Assembly (NCBI RefSeq): GCF_033547095.1
Contig: NZ_CP137852.1
Location: 1,605,501 to 1,669,500, forward strand
Source: Sediminicoccus rosea
GTDB lineage: Bacteria > Pseudomonadota > Alphaproteobacteria > Acetobacterales > Acetobacteraceae
Direction: 5' to 3'
Length of the DNA stretch: 64,000 bases
Of this stretch, positions 56,825 through 64,000 are shown in pieces. Both the position numbers and the translations under genes were made by a program. A model generated the notes under the pieces. The model was not told the DNA's origin, made no database searches, and worked only from the letters and a program-made list of their open reading frames with translations. The stretch's first letter is position 1; each line of letters starts with the position of its first letter.

Positions 56825-57445
56825 ATGCAAGTTTCCGTCATCACTCTGGACAACGCGCCGGCCGGCCAGGCCGAGCTGCCGGACGAGATCTTCGCCGCCG
56901 CCCCGCGTGCCGACATCATGGCCCGCGTGGTTCACTGGCAGCTGGCCAAGCGCCGCGCCGGCACCCACAAGGTGAAGGGCATGGGCGAGGTTTCGGGCAC
57001 GACCAAGAAGCCCTATCGCCAGAAGGGCACGGGTTCGGCCCGCCAGGGCTCGCTTCGTGCGCCGCAGTTCCGCAAGGGCGGCATCGTGCACGGCCCCGTC
57101 GTGCGCGACCATGGCTACAGCCTGAACAAGAAGGTCCGTCGCCTCGGCCTGATTTCCGCCCTGAGCCAGAAGGCCAAGGACGGCAAGCTCGTGGTGCTCG
57201 AGGCCGCGACGGCCGACCAGGCTGCCAAGACCAGCACCATGGCCAAGCAGGTCAAGGCGCTCGGCTGGACCAAGGCGCTCGTCATCGACGCGGAGGTGAA
57301 CGATCACTTCCTGCGCGTGCTGCGCAACATCCCGGGCATGGACGCGCTGCCGACGGCGGGCGCGAATGTGTACGACATCCTCAACCATGACGTTCTCGTG
57401 GTCACCCGCGCCGGCGTCGAAGCCCTGAAGGAGCGCCTCGCATGA
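56825..57445 (+). CDS. rplD: 50S ribosomal protein L4
   Basis: A 206-residue tunnel protein. Landmarks: [44 protein letters not shown], the loop that lines the exit tunnel. ATG 56825 begins MQVSVITLD. Its stop overlaps rplW by 4 bp (ATGA). In E. coli, L4 represses this operon. Confidence 0.97.
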   Translation: MQVSVITLDNAPAGQAELPDEIFAAAPRADIMARVVHWQLAKRRAGTHKVKGMGEVSGTTKKPYRQKGTGSARQGSLRAPQFRKGGIVHGPVVRDHGYSLNKKVRRLGLISALSQKAKDGKLVVLEAATADQAAKTSTMAKQVKALGWTKALVIDAEVNDHFLRVLRNIPGMDALPTAGANVYDILNHDVLVVTRAGVEALKERLA

Positions 57446-57777
57446 GTGCTTCCGTCAGCAAGCCGAAGGCTGCGCCGAAGATCAGTGCCGAGCGGATGTA
57501 TCAGTGCATCCTCTCGCCGCTCGTGACCGAGAAGGCCACGGTGATGAGCGAGAAGGGCCAGTATGCCTTCCGCGTCGCCATGGATGCCTCGAAGCCTGAG
57601 ATCAAGCAGGCGGTCGAGGGTCTCTTCGGCGTGAACGTGCTCGCCGTGAACACGCTGGTGATGAAGGGCAAGGCCAAGCGCTTCAAGGGTCGTCCCGGCC
57701 AGCGCTCGGATTGGAAAAAGGCGATGGTGCGCCTGGCCGACGGCCAGAGCATCGATCTGACCACGGGGCTCAGCTAA
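57442..57777 (+). CDS. rplW: 50S ribosomal protein L23
   Basis: A 111-residue exit-tunnel protein that docks trigger factor and SRP. Core [25 protein letters not shown]; loop [29 protein letters not shown]. An N-terminal stretch of about 18 residues ([16 protein letters not shown]) is longer than in E. coli. Confidence 0.97.
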   Translation: MSASVSKPKAAPKISAERMYQCILSPLVTEKATVMSEKGQYAFRVAMDASKPEIKQAVEGLFGVNVLAVNTLVMKGKAKRFKGRPGQRSDWKKAMVRLADGQSIDLTTGLS

Positions 57778-57780
57778 GCC

Positions 57781-58617
57781 ATGTCGCTCAAGAACTTCAA
57801 CCCGACGACGCCGAGCCTCCGCGGCACGGTCCTCATCGACCGGTCCGGCCTGTGGAAGGGCAAGCCCGTGAAGGGGCTGACGGAGGGCAAGAGCCACTCC
57901 GGCGGCCGCAACAACCACGGCCGCATCACCGTGCGGTTCCGTGGGGGTGGCCACAAGCAGTCCTACCGCATCGTGGACTTCAAGCGCCGCGCGAACTGGG
58001 GCATCCCGGCGACCGTGGAGCGGATCGAGTACGACCCGAACCGCACGGCGTTCATCGCGCTGGTGAAGTACGCGAACAACGAGATCGCCTACATCCTGGC
58101 GCCGCAGCGCCTGAAGGTGGGCGACACGGTGGTCGCCTCCGACAAGGCCGACATCAAGCCGGGCAACGCCATGCCGCTGGGTGCGATCCCGGTCGGCACG
58201 GTGATCCACAATATCGAGCTGAAGCCGGGCGCTGGCGCCAAGGTCGCGCGGTCGGCCGGCACCTTCGCGCAGCTGGTCGGCAAGGATGCCGGCCTTGCGC
58301 AGGTGAAGCTGATGTCAGGCGAGCTGCGCACCGTGCGCAGCGAGTGCCTGGCCAGCATCGGTGCTGTGTCCAACCCGGACAACAGCAACCAGGATCTGGG
58401 CAAGGCGGGTCGCAGCCGCTGGCTGGGTCGCAAGCCGCATAACCGCGGCGTGACCATGAACCCCGTAGACCACCCGCATGGTGGTGGTGAAGGCCGGACC
58501 TCCGGTGGTCGCCATCCGGTGACGCCGTGGGGCAAGCCGACCAAGGGTGCGAAGACGCGCAACAACAAGCGGACGGATCGCCAAATCGTGCGCCGCCGCA
58601 ACGCGACGAAGGGCTGA
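57781..58617 (+). CDS. rplB: 50S ribosomal protein L2
   Basis: A 278-residue protein near the peptidyl-transferase centre. [26 protein letters not shown] and [34 protein letters not shown], including the conserved catalytic-region His (DHPHGGG), are intact. Confidence 0.98.
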   Translation: MSLKNFNPTTPSLRGTVLIDRSGLWKGKPVKGLTEGKSHSGGRNNHGRITVRFRGGGHKQSYRIVDFKRRANWGIPATVERIEYDPNRTAFIALVKYANNEIAYILAPQRLKVGDTVVASDKADIKPGNAMPLGAIPVGTVIHNIELKPGAGAKVARSAGTFAQLVGKDAGLAQVKLMSGELRTVRSECLASIGAVSNPDNSNQDLGKAGRSRWLGRKPHNRGVTMNPVDHPHGGGEGRTSGGRHPVTPWGKPTKGAKTRNNKRTDRQIVRRRNATKG

Positions 58618-58622
58618 TCGCG

Positions 58623-58901
58623 ATGCCGCGCAGTGTATGGAAAGGGCCGTTCGTGGACGGCTACCTGCTCACCAAGGCGGAGGCCGCTCGCGGCTCCACC
58701 CGCAATGAGCTGATCAAGACCTGGTCGCGCCGGAGCACGATCCTGCCGCAGTTCGTGGGCCTCACCTTCGGGGTCTACAACGGCAAGAAGTTCCTGCCGG
58801 TGCAGGTCTCGGAAAACATGGTTGGCCACAAGCTCGGCGAATTCTCGCCGACGCGGACCTTCGGGGGTCACTCGGCCGACAAGAAGGCGAAGCGGGGCTA
58901 A
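58623..58901 (+). CDS. rpsS: 30S ribosomal protein S19
   Basis: A 92-residue head protein: [43 protein letters not shown] and [14 protein letters not shown]. Start 58623, 5 bp after rplB; an open frame upstream is not used. Confidence 0.97.
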   Translation: MPRSVWKGPFVDGYLLTKAEAARGSTRNELIKTWSRRSTILPQFVGLTFGVYNGKKFLPVQVSENMVGHKLGEFSPTRTFGGHSADKKAKRG

Positions 58902-58904
58902 GCC

Positions 58905-59309
58905 ATGAGCAAGCCGAAACACCCCCGCGGTCTCGCGGACACCGAGGCGCAGGCCATCACGCACAACATCCGCGTGAGCCCGCTGAAGCTCAACCTGGTT
59001 GCGGCGATGATCCGCGGTGCGAAGGCGCAGGACGCCGTCGCGACGCTGACCTTCAGCAAGCGCCGCATCGCGCAGACGGTGAAGAAGACGCTCGAGAGCG
59101 CGATCGCCAATGCGGAAAACAACCACCAGCTGGACGTGGATCGCCTCGTGGTGACCCGCGCCGAGGTGGGCCGCTCGATCGTGATGAAGCGCTTCGCCGC
59201 GCGCGGCCGTGGCAAGTCGTCCCGCATCGAGAAGTGGTTCAGCCACCTGAAGATCGTGGTCGCGGAACAGCAGGCGCCGGCGGCGTCGAGCGAAGCGAAG
59301 GCAGCTTAA
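58905..59309 (+). CDS. rplV: 50S ribosomal protein L22
   Basis: A 134-residue exit-tunnel protein. Core: [56 protein letters not shown]; the tunnel hairpin region [25 protein letters not shown] is normal. The first 15 residues ([16 protein letters not shown]) are typical of this group. Confidence 0.97.
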   Translation: MSKPKHPRGLADTEAQAITHNIRVSPLKLNLVAAMIRGAKAQDAVATLTFSKRRIAQTVKKTLESAIANAENNHQLDVDRLVVTRAEVGRSIVMKRFAARGRGKSSRIEKWFSHLKIVVAEQQAPAASSEAKAA

Positions 59310-59310
59310 C

Positions 59311-59988
59311 ATGGGTCACAAAGTCAATCCGATCGGTCTTCGCCTCGGCATCAACCGCACCTGGGACAGCCGCTGGTATGCCGGCCGCGACTATGCGCGC
59401 CTGCTGCATGACGACCTGAAGCTGCGCGAGACGCTGAAGGACAAGCTGAAGTCCGCCGGCGTGTCGAAGGTGGTGATCGAGCGCCCGGCCAAGAAGCCGC
59501 GCGTGACGATCCACGCCGCGCGGCCTGGCGTCGTCATCGGCAAGAAGGGCGCTGACATCGACACGCTCCGCAAGGACCTGTCGGTCAAGGCGGGCGCCGA
59601 GGTGTCGCTGAACATCCTCGAGATCCGCAAGCCGGAGCTTGACAGCGTCCTGGTGGCTGAGAGCATCGCGCAGCAGCTGGAGCGCCGCGTGGCCTTCCGC
59701 CGCGCCATGAAGCGCGCCGTGCAGTCCGCCATGCGCCTGGGCGCCCTGGGCATCCGGATCAACTGCTCCGGCCGTCTCGGCGGCGCCGAGATCGCGCGCA
59801 TGGAGTGGTACCGCGAAGGTCGCGTGCCGCTGCACACGCTGCGCGCCGACATCGACTATGGCGTCGCCACGGCGAAGACCACCTATGGCACCTGCGGTGT
59901 GAAGGTCTGGATCTTCAAGGGCGAGATCATGGCCCATGATCCGAGCGCGCAGGACAAGCGCGCGCAAGAACAAGCGCCCCAGCGGTAA
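59311..59988 (+). CDS. rpsC: 30S ribosomal protein S3
   Basis: A 225-residue mRNA-entry protein with a KH domain: [43 protein letters not shown] (the GxxG loop IGKKG) and [34 protein letters not shown]. It begins 1 bp after rplV ends. Confidence 0.98.
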   Translation: MGHKVNPIGLRLGINRTWDSRWYAGRDYARLLHDDLKLRETLKDKLKSAGVSKVVIERPAKKPRVTIHAARPGVVIGKKGADIDTLRKDLSVKAGAEVSLNILEIRKPELDSVLVAESIAQQLERRVAFRRAMKRAVQSAMRLGALGIRINCSGRLGGAEIARMEWYREGRVPLHTLRADIDYGVATAKTTYGTCGVKVWIFKGEIMAHDPSAQDKRAQEQAPQR

Positions 59989-60003
59989 CACAGGTGAACT
60001 GAC

Positions 60004-60426
60004 ATGTTGCAGCCGAAGCGAACCAAGTATCGGAAGGCCCACAAGGGCCGCATCAAAGGCGTGGCCAAGGGCGGCTTCACGCTGTCCTTCGGCGGCTACG
60101 GGCTGAAGGCACTGGAGCCTGAGCGCGTGACGGCGCGGCAGATCGAGGCGGCCCGCCGCGCGATCACCCGCGCCATGAAGCGCCAGGGCCGCGTGTGGAT
60201 CCGCATCTTCCCGGACGTGCCCGTTTCTTCGAAGCCCGCGGAAGTCCGCATGGGTTCGGGCAAGGGCGCACCGGAATACTGGGTGTCCCGCGTCAAGCCG
60301 GGCCGGATCATGTTCGAGATCGACGGCGTCCCCGTGGACACGGCGCGCGAGGCGCTGTCCCTCGGCGCGGCGAAGCTGCCGATCCGCACGAAGATTGTCG
60401 CGCGTCTCGGCGCGACGGAGGCCTGA
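60004..60426 (+). CDS. rplP: 50S ribosomal protein L16
   Basis: A 140-residue protein: [78 protein letters not shown]. It shapes the A-site. The conserved Arg hydroxylated in E. coli (RVRMG-type region) is present as AEVRMGSG. Confidence 0.98.
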   Translation: MLQPKRTKYRKAHKGRIKGVAKGGFTLSFGGYGLKALEPERVTARQIEAARRAITRAMKRQGRVWIRIFPDVPVSSKPAEVRMGSGKGAPEYWVSRVKPGRIMFEIDGVPVDTAREALSLGAAKLPIRTKIVARLGATEA

Positions 60427-60430
60427 GGTC

Positions 60431-60637
60431 ATGACCAAGATCGTGGACATCCGTACCAAGACGGAAGATGAGTTGGGCGGCCTGCTGCTCGACCTTCGGA
60501 AGGAGCAGTTCAACCTGCGTTTCCAGCGTGCCACCGGGCAGCTGGAAGCGACGGGCCGCATCAAGGCGGTTCGTCGTGATATCGCCCGTGTGAAAACCGT
60601 CCTGGCCGAGCGTACGCGCGCGGCCGTCAAAGCCTGA
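60431..60637 (+). CDS. rpmC: 50S ribosomal protein L29
   Basis: A 68-residue helical protein near the tunnel exit: [56 protein letters not shown]. Start ATG 60431, 4 bp after rplP; a frame extending upstream overlaps rplP and is not used. Confidence 0.96.
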   Translation: MTKIVDIRTKTEDELGGLLLDLRKEQFNLRFQRATGQLEATGRIKAVRRDIARVKTVLAERTRAAVKA

Positions 60638-60652
60638 GAGGAGACCCCGGCC

Positions 60653-60916
60653 ATGCCGAAGCGAGTCCTCACCGGGCGGGTTGTCAGCGACAAGATGGAC
60701 AAGACGATCACCGTCTTGGTCGAACGTCGCGTGATGCATCCGCTCTACAAGAAGTTCATTCGCCGCTCGAAGAAGTATGCGGCGCATGACGAAACCAACC
60801 TCTGCAAGGAGGGTGACCTCGTCTCGATCGAGGAGTGCCCGCCGATCAGCAAGCGCAAGACCTGGATGGTCGTCGCCCGCAACGGCGCGCCCATCTCTGA
60901 AGGAGCCGCGGCATGA
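60653..60916 (+). CDS. rpsQ: 30S ribosomal protein S17
   Basis: An 87-residue OB-fold protein: [47 protein letters not shown], then [25 protein letters not shown] precedes the start. Its stop overlaps rplN by 4 bp. Confidence 0.97.
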   Translation: MPKRVLTGRVVSDKMDKTITVLVERRVMHPLYKKFIRRSKKYAAHDETNLCKEGDLVSIEECPPISKRKTWMVVARNGAPISEGAAA

Positions 60917-61281
60917 TCTCGGTTGAATCCAACCTCGACGTCGCTGACAACAGCGGCGCGCGCCGGGTGCAGTGCATCAAGGTCCTGGGCGGCTCCAAGC
61001 GCCGCACGGCCTCGGTGGGCGACATCATCGTGGTGGCCGTGCAGGAAGCCATTCCCCGCGGCAAGGTGAAGAAGGGCTCGGTCGAGCGCGCGGTCATCGT
61101 GCGCACCTCCTATCCCGTTCGCCGCCCGGACGGCTCGGCGATCCGCTTCGACCGCAACGCGGCCGTGCTGATCAACAAGTCGAACGAGCCGATCGGCACC
61201 CGCATCTTTGGGCCGGTCGTTCGTGAGCTGCGCGCGCGCAAGTTCATGAAGATCATCTCGCTGGCGCCGGAGGTGCTGTAA
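60913..61281 (+). CDS. rplN: 50S ribosomal protein L14
   Basis: A 122-residue subunit-interface protein: [86 protein letters not shown]. Full family length. First gene of the spc-type series, continuous with the S10 genes here. Confidence 0.98.
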   Translation: MISVESNLDVADNSGARRVQCIKVLGGSKRRTASVGDIIVVAVQEAIPRGKVKKGSVERAVIVRTSYPVRRPDGSAIRFDRNAAVLINKSNEPIGTRIFGPVVRELRARKFMKIISLAPEVL

Positions 61282-61283
61282 TC

Positions 61284-61604
61284 ATGGCCGCCAAGATCAA
61301 GAAGGGCGACCGGGTGCACGTGCTCTCGGGCCGCGACAAGGGCAAGCGCGGCGAAGTGCTGCGCGTGATGCCGACCGAGAACCGCGCGGTGGTGCAGGGC
61401 GTGAACCTGGTCAAGAAGCACACGAAGCAGACGCGCGTGGGCGAGACCGGGGGCATCGTCTCGAAGGAGGCGACGATCGACCTCTCCAACCTGGCGCTGA
61501 TTGACCCGAAGACGGACAAGCCCACCCGCGTCGGCTTCCGCATCCTCGAGGATGGGAAGAAGGTTCGCGTGGCCAAGGGCTCTGGTGAGGTGCTCGACGC
61601 ATGA
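61284..61604 (+). CDS. rplX: 50S ribosomal protein L24
   Basis: A 106-residue assembly-initiator protein with a KOW motif: [44 protein letters not shown]. The C-terminal part [21 protein letters not shown] is normal. It overlaps rplE by 4 bp. Confidence 0.97.
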   Translation: MAAKIKKGDRVHVLSGRDKGKRGEVLRVMPTENRAVVQGVNLVKKHTKQTRVGETGGIVSKEATIDLSNLALIDPKTDKPTRVGFRILEDGKKVRVAKGSGEVLDA

Positions 61605-62284
61605 GCGGGACGAAGAAGGGCAACGCGCCCGGCAACAAGAACAAGCCCGCGGCGAAGAAGCCCGAGGCCGGCGAGACCAGCAGCCGCCGCGTGGAGGCCG
61701 TGCCGGCCGCCGCCGGTCCGGCCGCGGCCTCCTGGTCGGAGCCGACGCGCCTGCAGGTTGTCTATAACGACGTCGTGCGGAAGAAGCTCCAGGACGAGTT
61801 CGGCTATGCGAACCCGATGGAAGTTCCGAAGCTCGAGAAGATCGTGATCAACATGGGCGTGGGCGAGGCCGCCGGCGACCAGAAGAAGCTGGACGCGGCC
61901 GTCGCCGACCTCACGCTGATCGCCGGCCAGAAGCCGGTGCGCACGCGGGCGAAGAAGGCGATCGCGGGCTTCAAGATCCGCGAAGGCCAGGCGATCGGCT
62001 GCAAGGTCACGCTGCGCAAGGCCCGCATGTACGAGTTCCTGGACCGCCTGGTCACCATCGCGCTGCCGCGCGTGCGTGACTTCCGCGGCATCCCCGGCAA
62101 TCGTGGCTTCGACGGGCGGGGCAATTACGCTCTCGGCCTCAAGGAGCAGATCGTGTTCCCCGAGATCAACTACGACAAGGTTGATCAGGTGCGCGGCATG
62201 GACATCGTGTTCGTCACGACGGCGAAGACGGACAAGGAAGCCAAGGCGCTGCTGAAGGCTTTCGATCTCCCCTTCGTCAACTGA
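61601..62284 (+). CDS. rplE: 50S ribosomal protein L5 with N-terminal extension
   Basis: A 227-residue protein of the central protuberance that binds 5S rRNA. The core starts near residue 48 ([20 protein letters not shown]), with [18 protein letters not shown] and [31 protein letters not shown]. Typical L5 has about 179-185 residues; the first 45 here are a lysine-, alanine- and proline-rich extension with no hydrophobic core. The ATG is coupled to rplX by ATGA, and GGTGAGG lies upstream. No in-frame ATG precedes the core, though internal GTG codons exist, so the extension is probably translated. Confidence 0.93.
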   Translation: MSGTKKGNAPGNKNKPAAKKPEAGETSSRRVEAVPAAAGPAAASWSEPTRLQVVYNDVVRKKLQDEFGYANPMEVPKLEKIVINMGVGEAAGDQKKLDAAVADLTLIAGQKPVRTRAKKAIAGFKIREGQAIGCKVTLRKARMYEFLDRLVTIALPRVRDFRGIPGNRGFDGRGNYALGLKEQIVFPEINYDKVDQVRGMDIVFVTTAKTDKEAKALLKAFDLPFVN

Positions 62285-62338
62285 ATCATTGGAAAACCGC
62301 CGGCGTGAGCCGGCAGGTTCCGGAGGACCACAGACCAA

Positions 62339-62644
62339 ATGGCCAAGACCTCTTCTGTCGAGAAGAACAAGCGCCGCGAGAAGCTGACCGCGTCGCACGC
62401 CAAGAAGCGCGCTGCGCTGAAGGCGGTCGTGATGAACCGCGAGACGCCGATCGAGGAGCGCTTCGAGGCGACCTTGAAGCTCGCGCAGATGCCGCGCAAC
62501 GGTGCGAAGAACCGCATCCGTCTGCGCTGCGAATTGACCGGGCGCCCGCGCGGCAACTACCGGAAGTTCAAGCTCAGCCGCAACCAGCTGCGGGATCTGG
62601 CCAACAAGGGCCAGCTCCCCGGTGTGGTCAAGGCGAGCTGGTAA
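62339..62644 (+). CDS. rpsN: 30S ribosomal protein S14 (zinc-free type)
   Basis: A 101-residue S14: [59 protein letters not shown]-like core. There are no CxxC pairs, so this is the long zinc-independent form. The start follows GGAGGACCAC. Confidence 0.97.
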   Translation: MAKTSSVEKNKRREKLTASHAKKRAALKAVVMNRETPIEERFEATLKLAQMPRNGAKNRIRLRCELTGRPRGNYRKFKLSRNQLRDLANKGQLPGVVKASW

Positions 62645-62656
62645 GGAGCGCGGCCC

Positions 62657-63055
62657 ATGTCCATGTCCGACCCGTTGGGTGACCTGCTCACCCGCATCCG
62701 CAACGCGCACGGCGCCCGCCAGACCCGTTGTGTCGCCCCGGCCTCGCGCCTCAAGACCGACGTGCTCGACGTGCTCAAGCGCGAGGGCTACATCCGCGCC
62801 TGGCGCGTGGAGGAGCTTCGCGCCGGCGTCAGCCAGATCGAGATCGAGCTGAAGTATTCCGAGGGCGAGCCCGCCATCAAGGAGATCAAGCGCGTCTCGA
62901 AGCCGGGCCGTCGCGTCTACTCCAAGATCAAGGAGCTGCCGAAGTTCTACAGCGGCCTCGGGATCTCCATTCTGTCCACGCCTCGCGGCGTGATGAGCGA
63001 TGCCGAGGCCCGCGCTGCCAATGTTGGCGGCGAAGTCCTCTGCCGCGTGTTCTGA
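62657..63055 (+). CDS. rpsH: 30S ribosomal protein S8
   Basis: A 132-residue 16S-binding protein: DPLGDLLTRIRNAHGARQT, KREGYIRAW, SKPGRRVYSKIKELPKFYSGLGISILSTPRGVMSDAEARAANVGGEVLCRVF. In E. coli, S8 is the repressor of the spc operon. AAGGAG lies 10 bp before the first ATG; an ATG two codons later is also possible. Confidence 0.97.
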   Translation: MSMSDPLGDLLTRIRNAHGARQTRCVAPASRLKTDVLDVLKREGYIRAWRVEELRAGVSQIEIELKYSEGEPAIKEIKRVSKPGRRVYSKIKELPKFYSGLGISILSTPRGVMSDAEARAANVGGEVLCRVF

Positions 63056-63067
63056 TCGGGGGCCCGC

Positions 63068-63601
63068 ATGTCTCGCGTTGGTAAATATCCTGTCCCCGTG
63101 CCGGCCGGCGTCCAGCTTTCGCTGGCCGGCCGCACGCTGGTGGCCAAGGGCAAGCTGGGCGAGCTGAAGCTCGACCTGACGGACGCGGTGGATCTCGACA
63201 TCCGCGCGAACGAAGTGGCGGTGATGCCGCGTGGCAAGAGCACGCGGGAGCGCACCCTCTGGGGCACGACGCGCAGCCTGGTCGAGGGCATGGTGCAGGG
63301 CGTCTCCGTGGGCTTCACCAAGTCCATGGAAATCACCGGCACCGGCTATAAGGCGGCCGTGGTCGGCAATGACCTGGTGCTGAACCTGGGCTACAGCCAC
63401 GAGATCCGCTACCCGGTTCCTGCCGGCATCAAGATCAGCTGCGAGCGCCCGACCGCGATCAAGGTCGAGGGCGTGGACAAGCAGAAGGTCGGCCAGGTGG
63501 CCGCCGAGATTCGCGCCTATCGCGGCCCCGAGCCCTACAAGGGCAAGGGCGTCAAGTACGACAACGAAGTCATCCTCCGGAAGGAGGGGAAGAAGAAGTA
63601 A
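63068..63601 (+). CDS. rplF: 50S ribosomal protein L6
   Basis: A 177-residue protein with two homologous domains: [56 protein letters not shown], and C-terminal [31 protein letters not shown]. It sits beside the sarcin-ricin loop. Its stop overlaps rplR by 1 bp. Confidence 0.98.
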   Translation: MSRVGKYPVPVPAGVQLSLAGRTLVAKGKLGELKLDLTDAVDLDIRANEVAVMPRGKSTRERTLWGTTRSLVEGMVQGVSVGFTKSMEITGTGYKAAVVGNDLVLNLGYSHEIRYPVPAGIKISCERPTAIKVEGVDKQKVGQVAAEIRAYRGPEPYKGKGVKYDNEVILRKEGKKK

Positions 63602-63963
63602 TGGCCGACAAACTCGCATTGCGGGATCGCCGTCGGGCGCGCCTGCGCTACCAGATCAAGGTGAAGGGCGGTGGCCGTCCTCGTCTGTCGGTCTTCCGCT
63701 CCGGGCGTCACATCTACGCCCAGGTGATCGACGATGCGGCCGGCCGTACCGTCGCCGCCGCCTCGACGCTGGAGAAGGATCTGCGCTCCAGCCTCAAGAC
63801 CGGCGCCGACAAGGACGCCGCCGTCACGGTGGGCAAGCTGGTGGCCGAGCGTGCGCTCGCCGCCGGGGTGTCCGCGGTCGTCTTCGACCGTGGCCCCTTC
63901 CTGTATCATGGCCGCGTCAAGGCGCTGGCGGAGGCTGCCCGCGAGGGCGGCCTGTCCTTCTGA
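63601..63963 (+). CDS. rplR: 50S ribosomal protein L18
   Basis: A 120-residue 5S rRNA-binding protein: [38 protein letters not shown], then [40 protein letters not shown]. Complete. Confidence 0.97.
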   Translation: MADKLALRDRRRARLRYQIKVKGGGRPRLSVFRSGRHIYAQVIDDAAGRTVAAASTLEKDLRSSLKTGADKDAAVTVGKLVAERALAAGVSAVVFDRGPFLYHGRVKALAEAAREGGLSF

Positions 63964-63981
63964 GCCGCGGGGAGAACGAAT

Positions 63982-64000
63982 ATGGCACGTGAACCGCGCA
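63982..64000 (+). CDS. rpsE: 30S ribosomal protein S5, first codons (truncated by window edge)
   Basis: ATGGCACGTGAACCGCGC begins at 63982, encoding MAREPR, a common S5 start, with GGGGAGAAC just upstream and rplR before it. Gene order makes rpsE nearly certain; only six codons are visible. Confidence 0.85.

Overview
The window is a stretch of high-GC chromosome (roughly 70% G+C by eye), dense with genes and showing no phage, insertion sequence, CRISPR array or toxin-antitoxin locus. Several features point to an alphaproteobacterium of the Acetobacteraceae, most like a Roseomonas relative. These are the many Bug-type tripartite tricarboxylate receptors, a FixL/FixJ-like pair, an IalB-family protein, -10 boxes of the CTATCC/TAAGAC kind, and long alphaproteobacterial RpoB and RpoC. 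The family-level placement is inference from gene content; no 16S rRNA gene is present.

Region 1 (1-23.1 kb) is metabolic and accessory. It starts with the 5' end of a PII gene (minus strand), a PLP aminotransferase and tRNA-His. Next come a glutathionyl-hydroquinone reductase and a DMT exporter, divergent from a MarR regulator across two palindromic operators. A Bug receptor is followed by a membrane histidine kinase and a FixJ-type regulator. A four-gene polyamine-type ABC importer (ATGA-coupled, minus strand) lies divergent from an amidohydrolase, a signal-less NMT1-like binding-fold protein and an IPNS-like oxygenase. Three more Bug receptors, a large hybrid kinase and an IalB protein complete the region.

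Region 2 (23.2-32.7 kb) is a mix of single genes: tRNA-Pro, prfC (TTG start), a GMC oxidoreductase, a RidA protein divergent from a WYL regulator, a GST, and a zinc-type binding protein behind a Zur-like palindrome. A zinc-ribbon protein of unknown role, a methyltransferase and prolyl iminopeptidase follow.

Region 3 (32.9-64 kb) is the translation and transcription core. tRNA-Tyr, tRNA-Gly, tuf, tRNA-Trp, secE and nusG keep the classical tufB/secE order and end at a strong hairpin. About 6.6 kb of unrelated genes then intervenes (Mn catalase, DMT exporter, periplasmic binding protein, GGDEF-EAL protein, chemoreceptor). After it the expected rplK-rplA-rplJ-rplL-rpoB-rpoC series resumes, followed by rpsL-rpsG, a second tuf identical to the first, and S10/spc genes from rpsJ to the start of rpsE. 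fusA is missing from its usual place between rpsG and tuf.

No clearly new defence or mobile system was found. The loci most worth a second look are the amidohydrolase/NMT1-like/oxygenase operon opposite the ABC importer, the periplasmic protein coupled to a c-di-GMP enzyme inside the split nusG-rplK interval, and the structured leaders before rplK, rplJ and rpoB.
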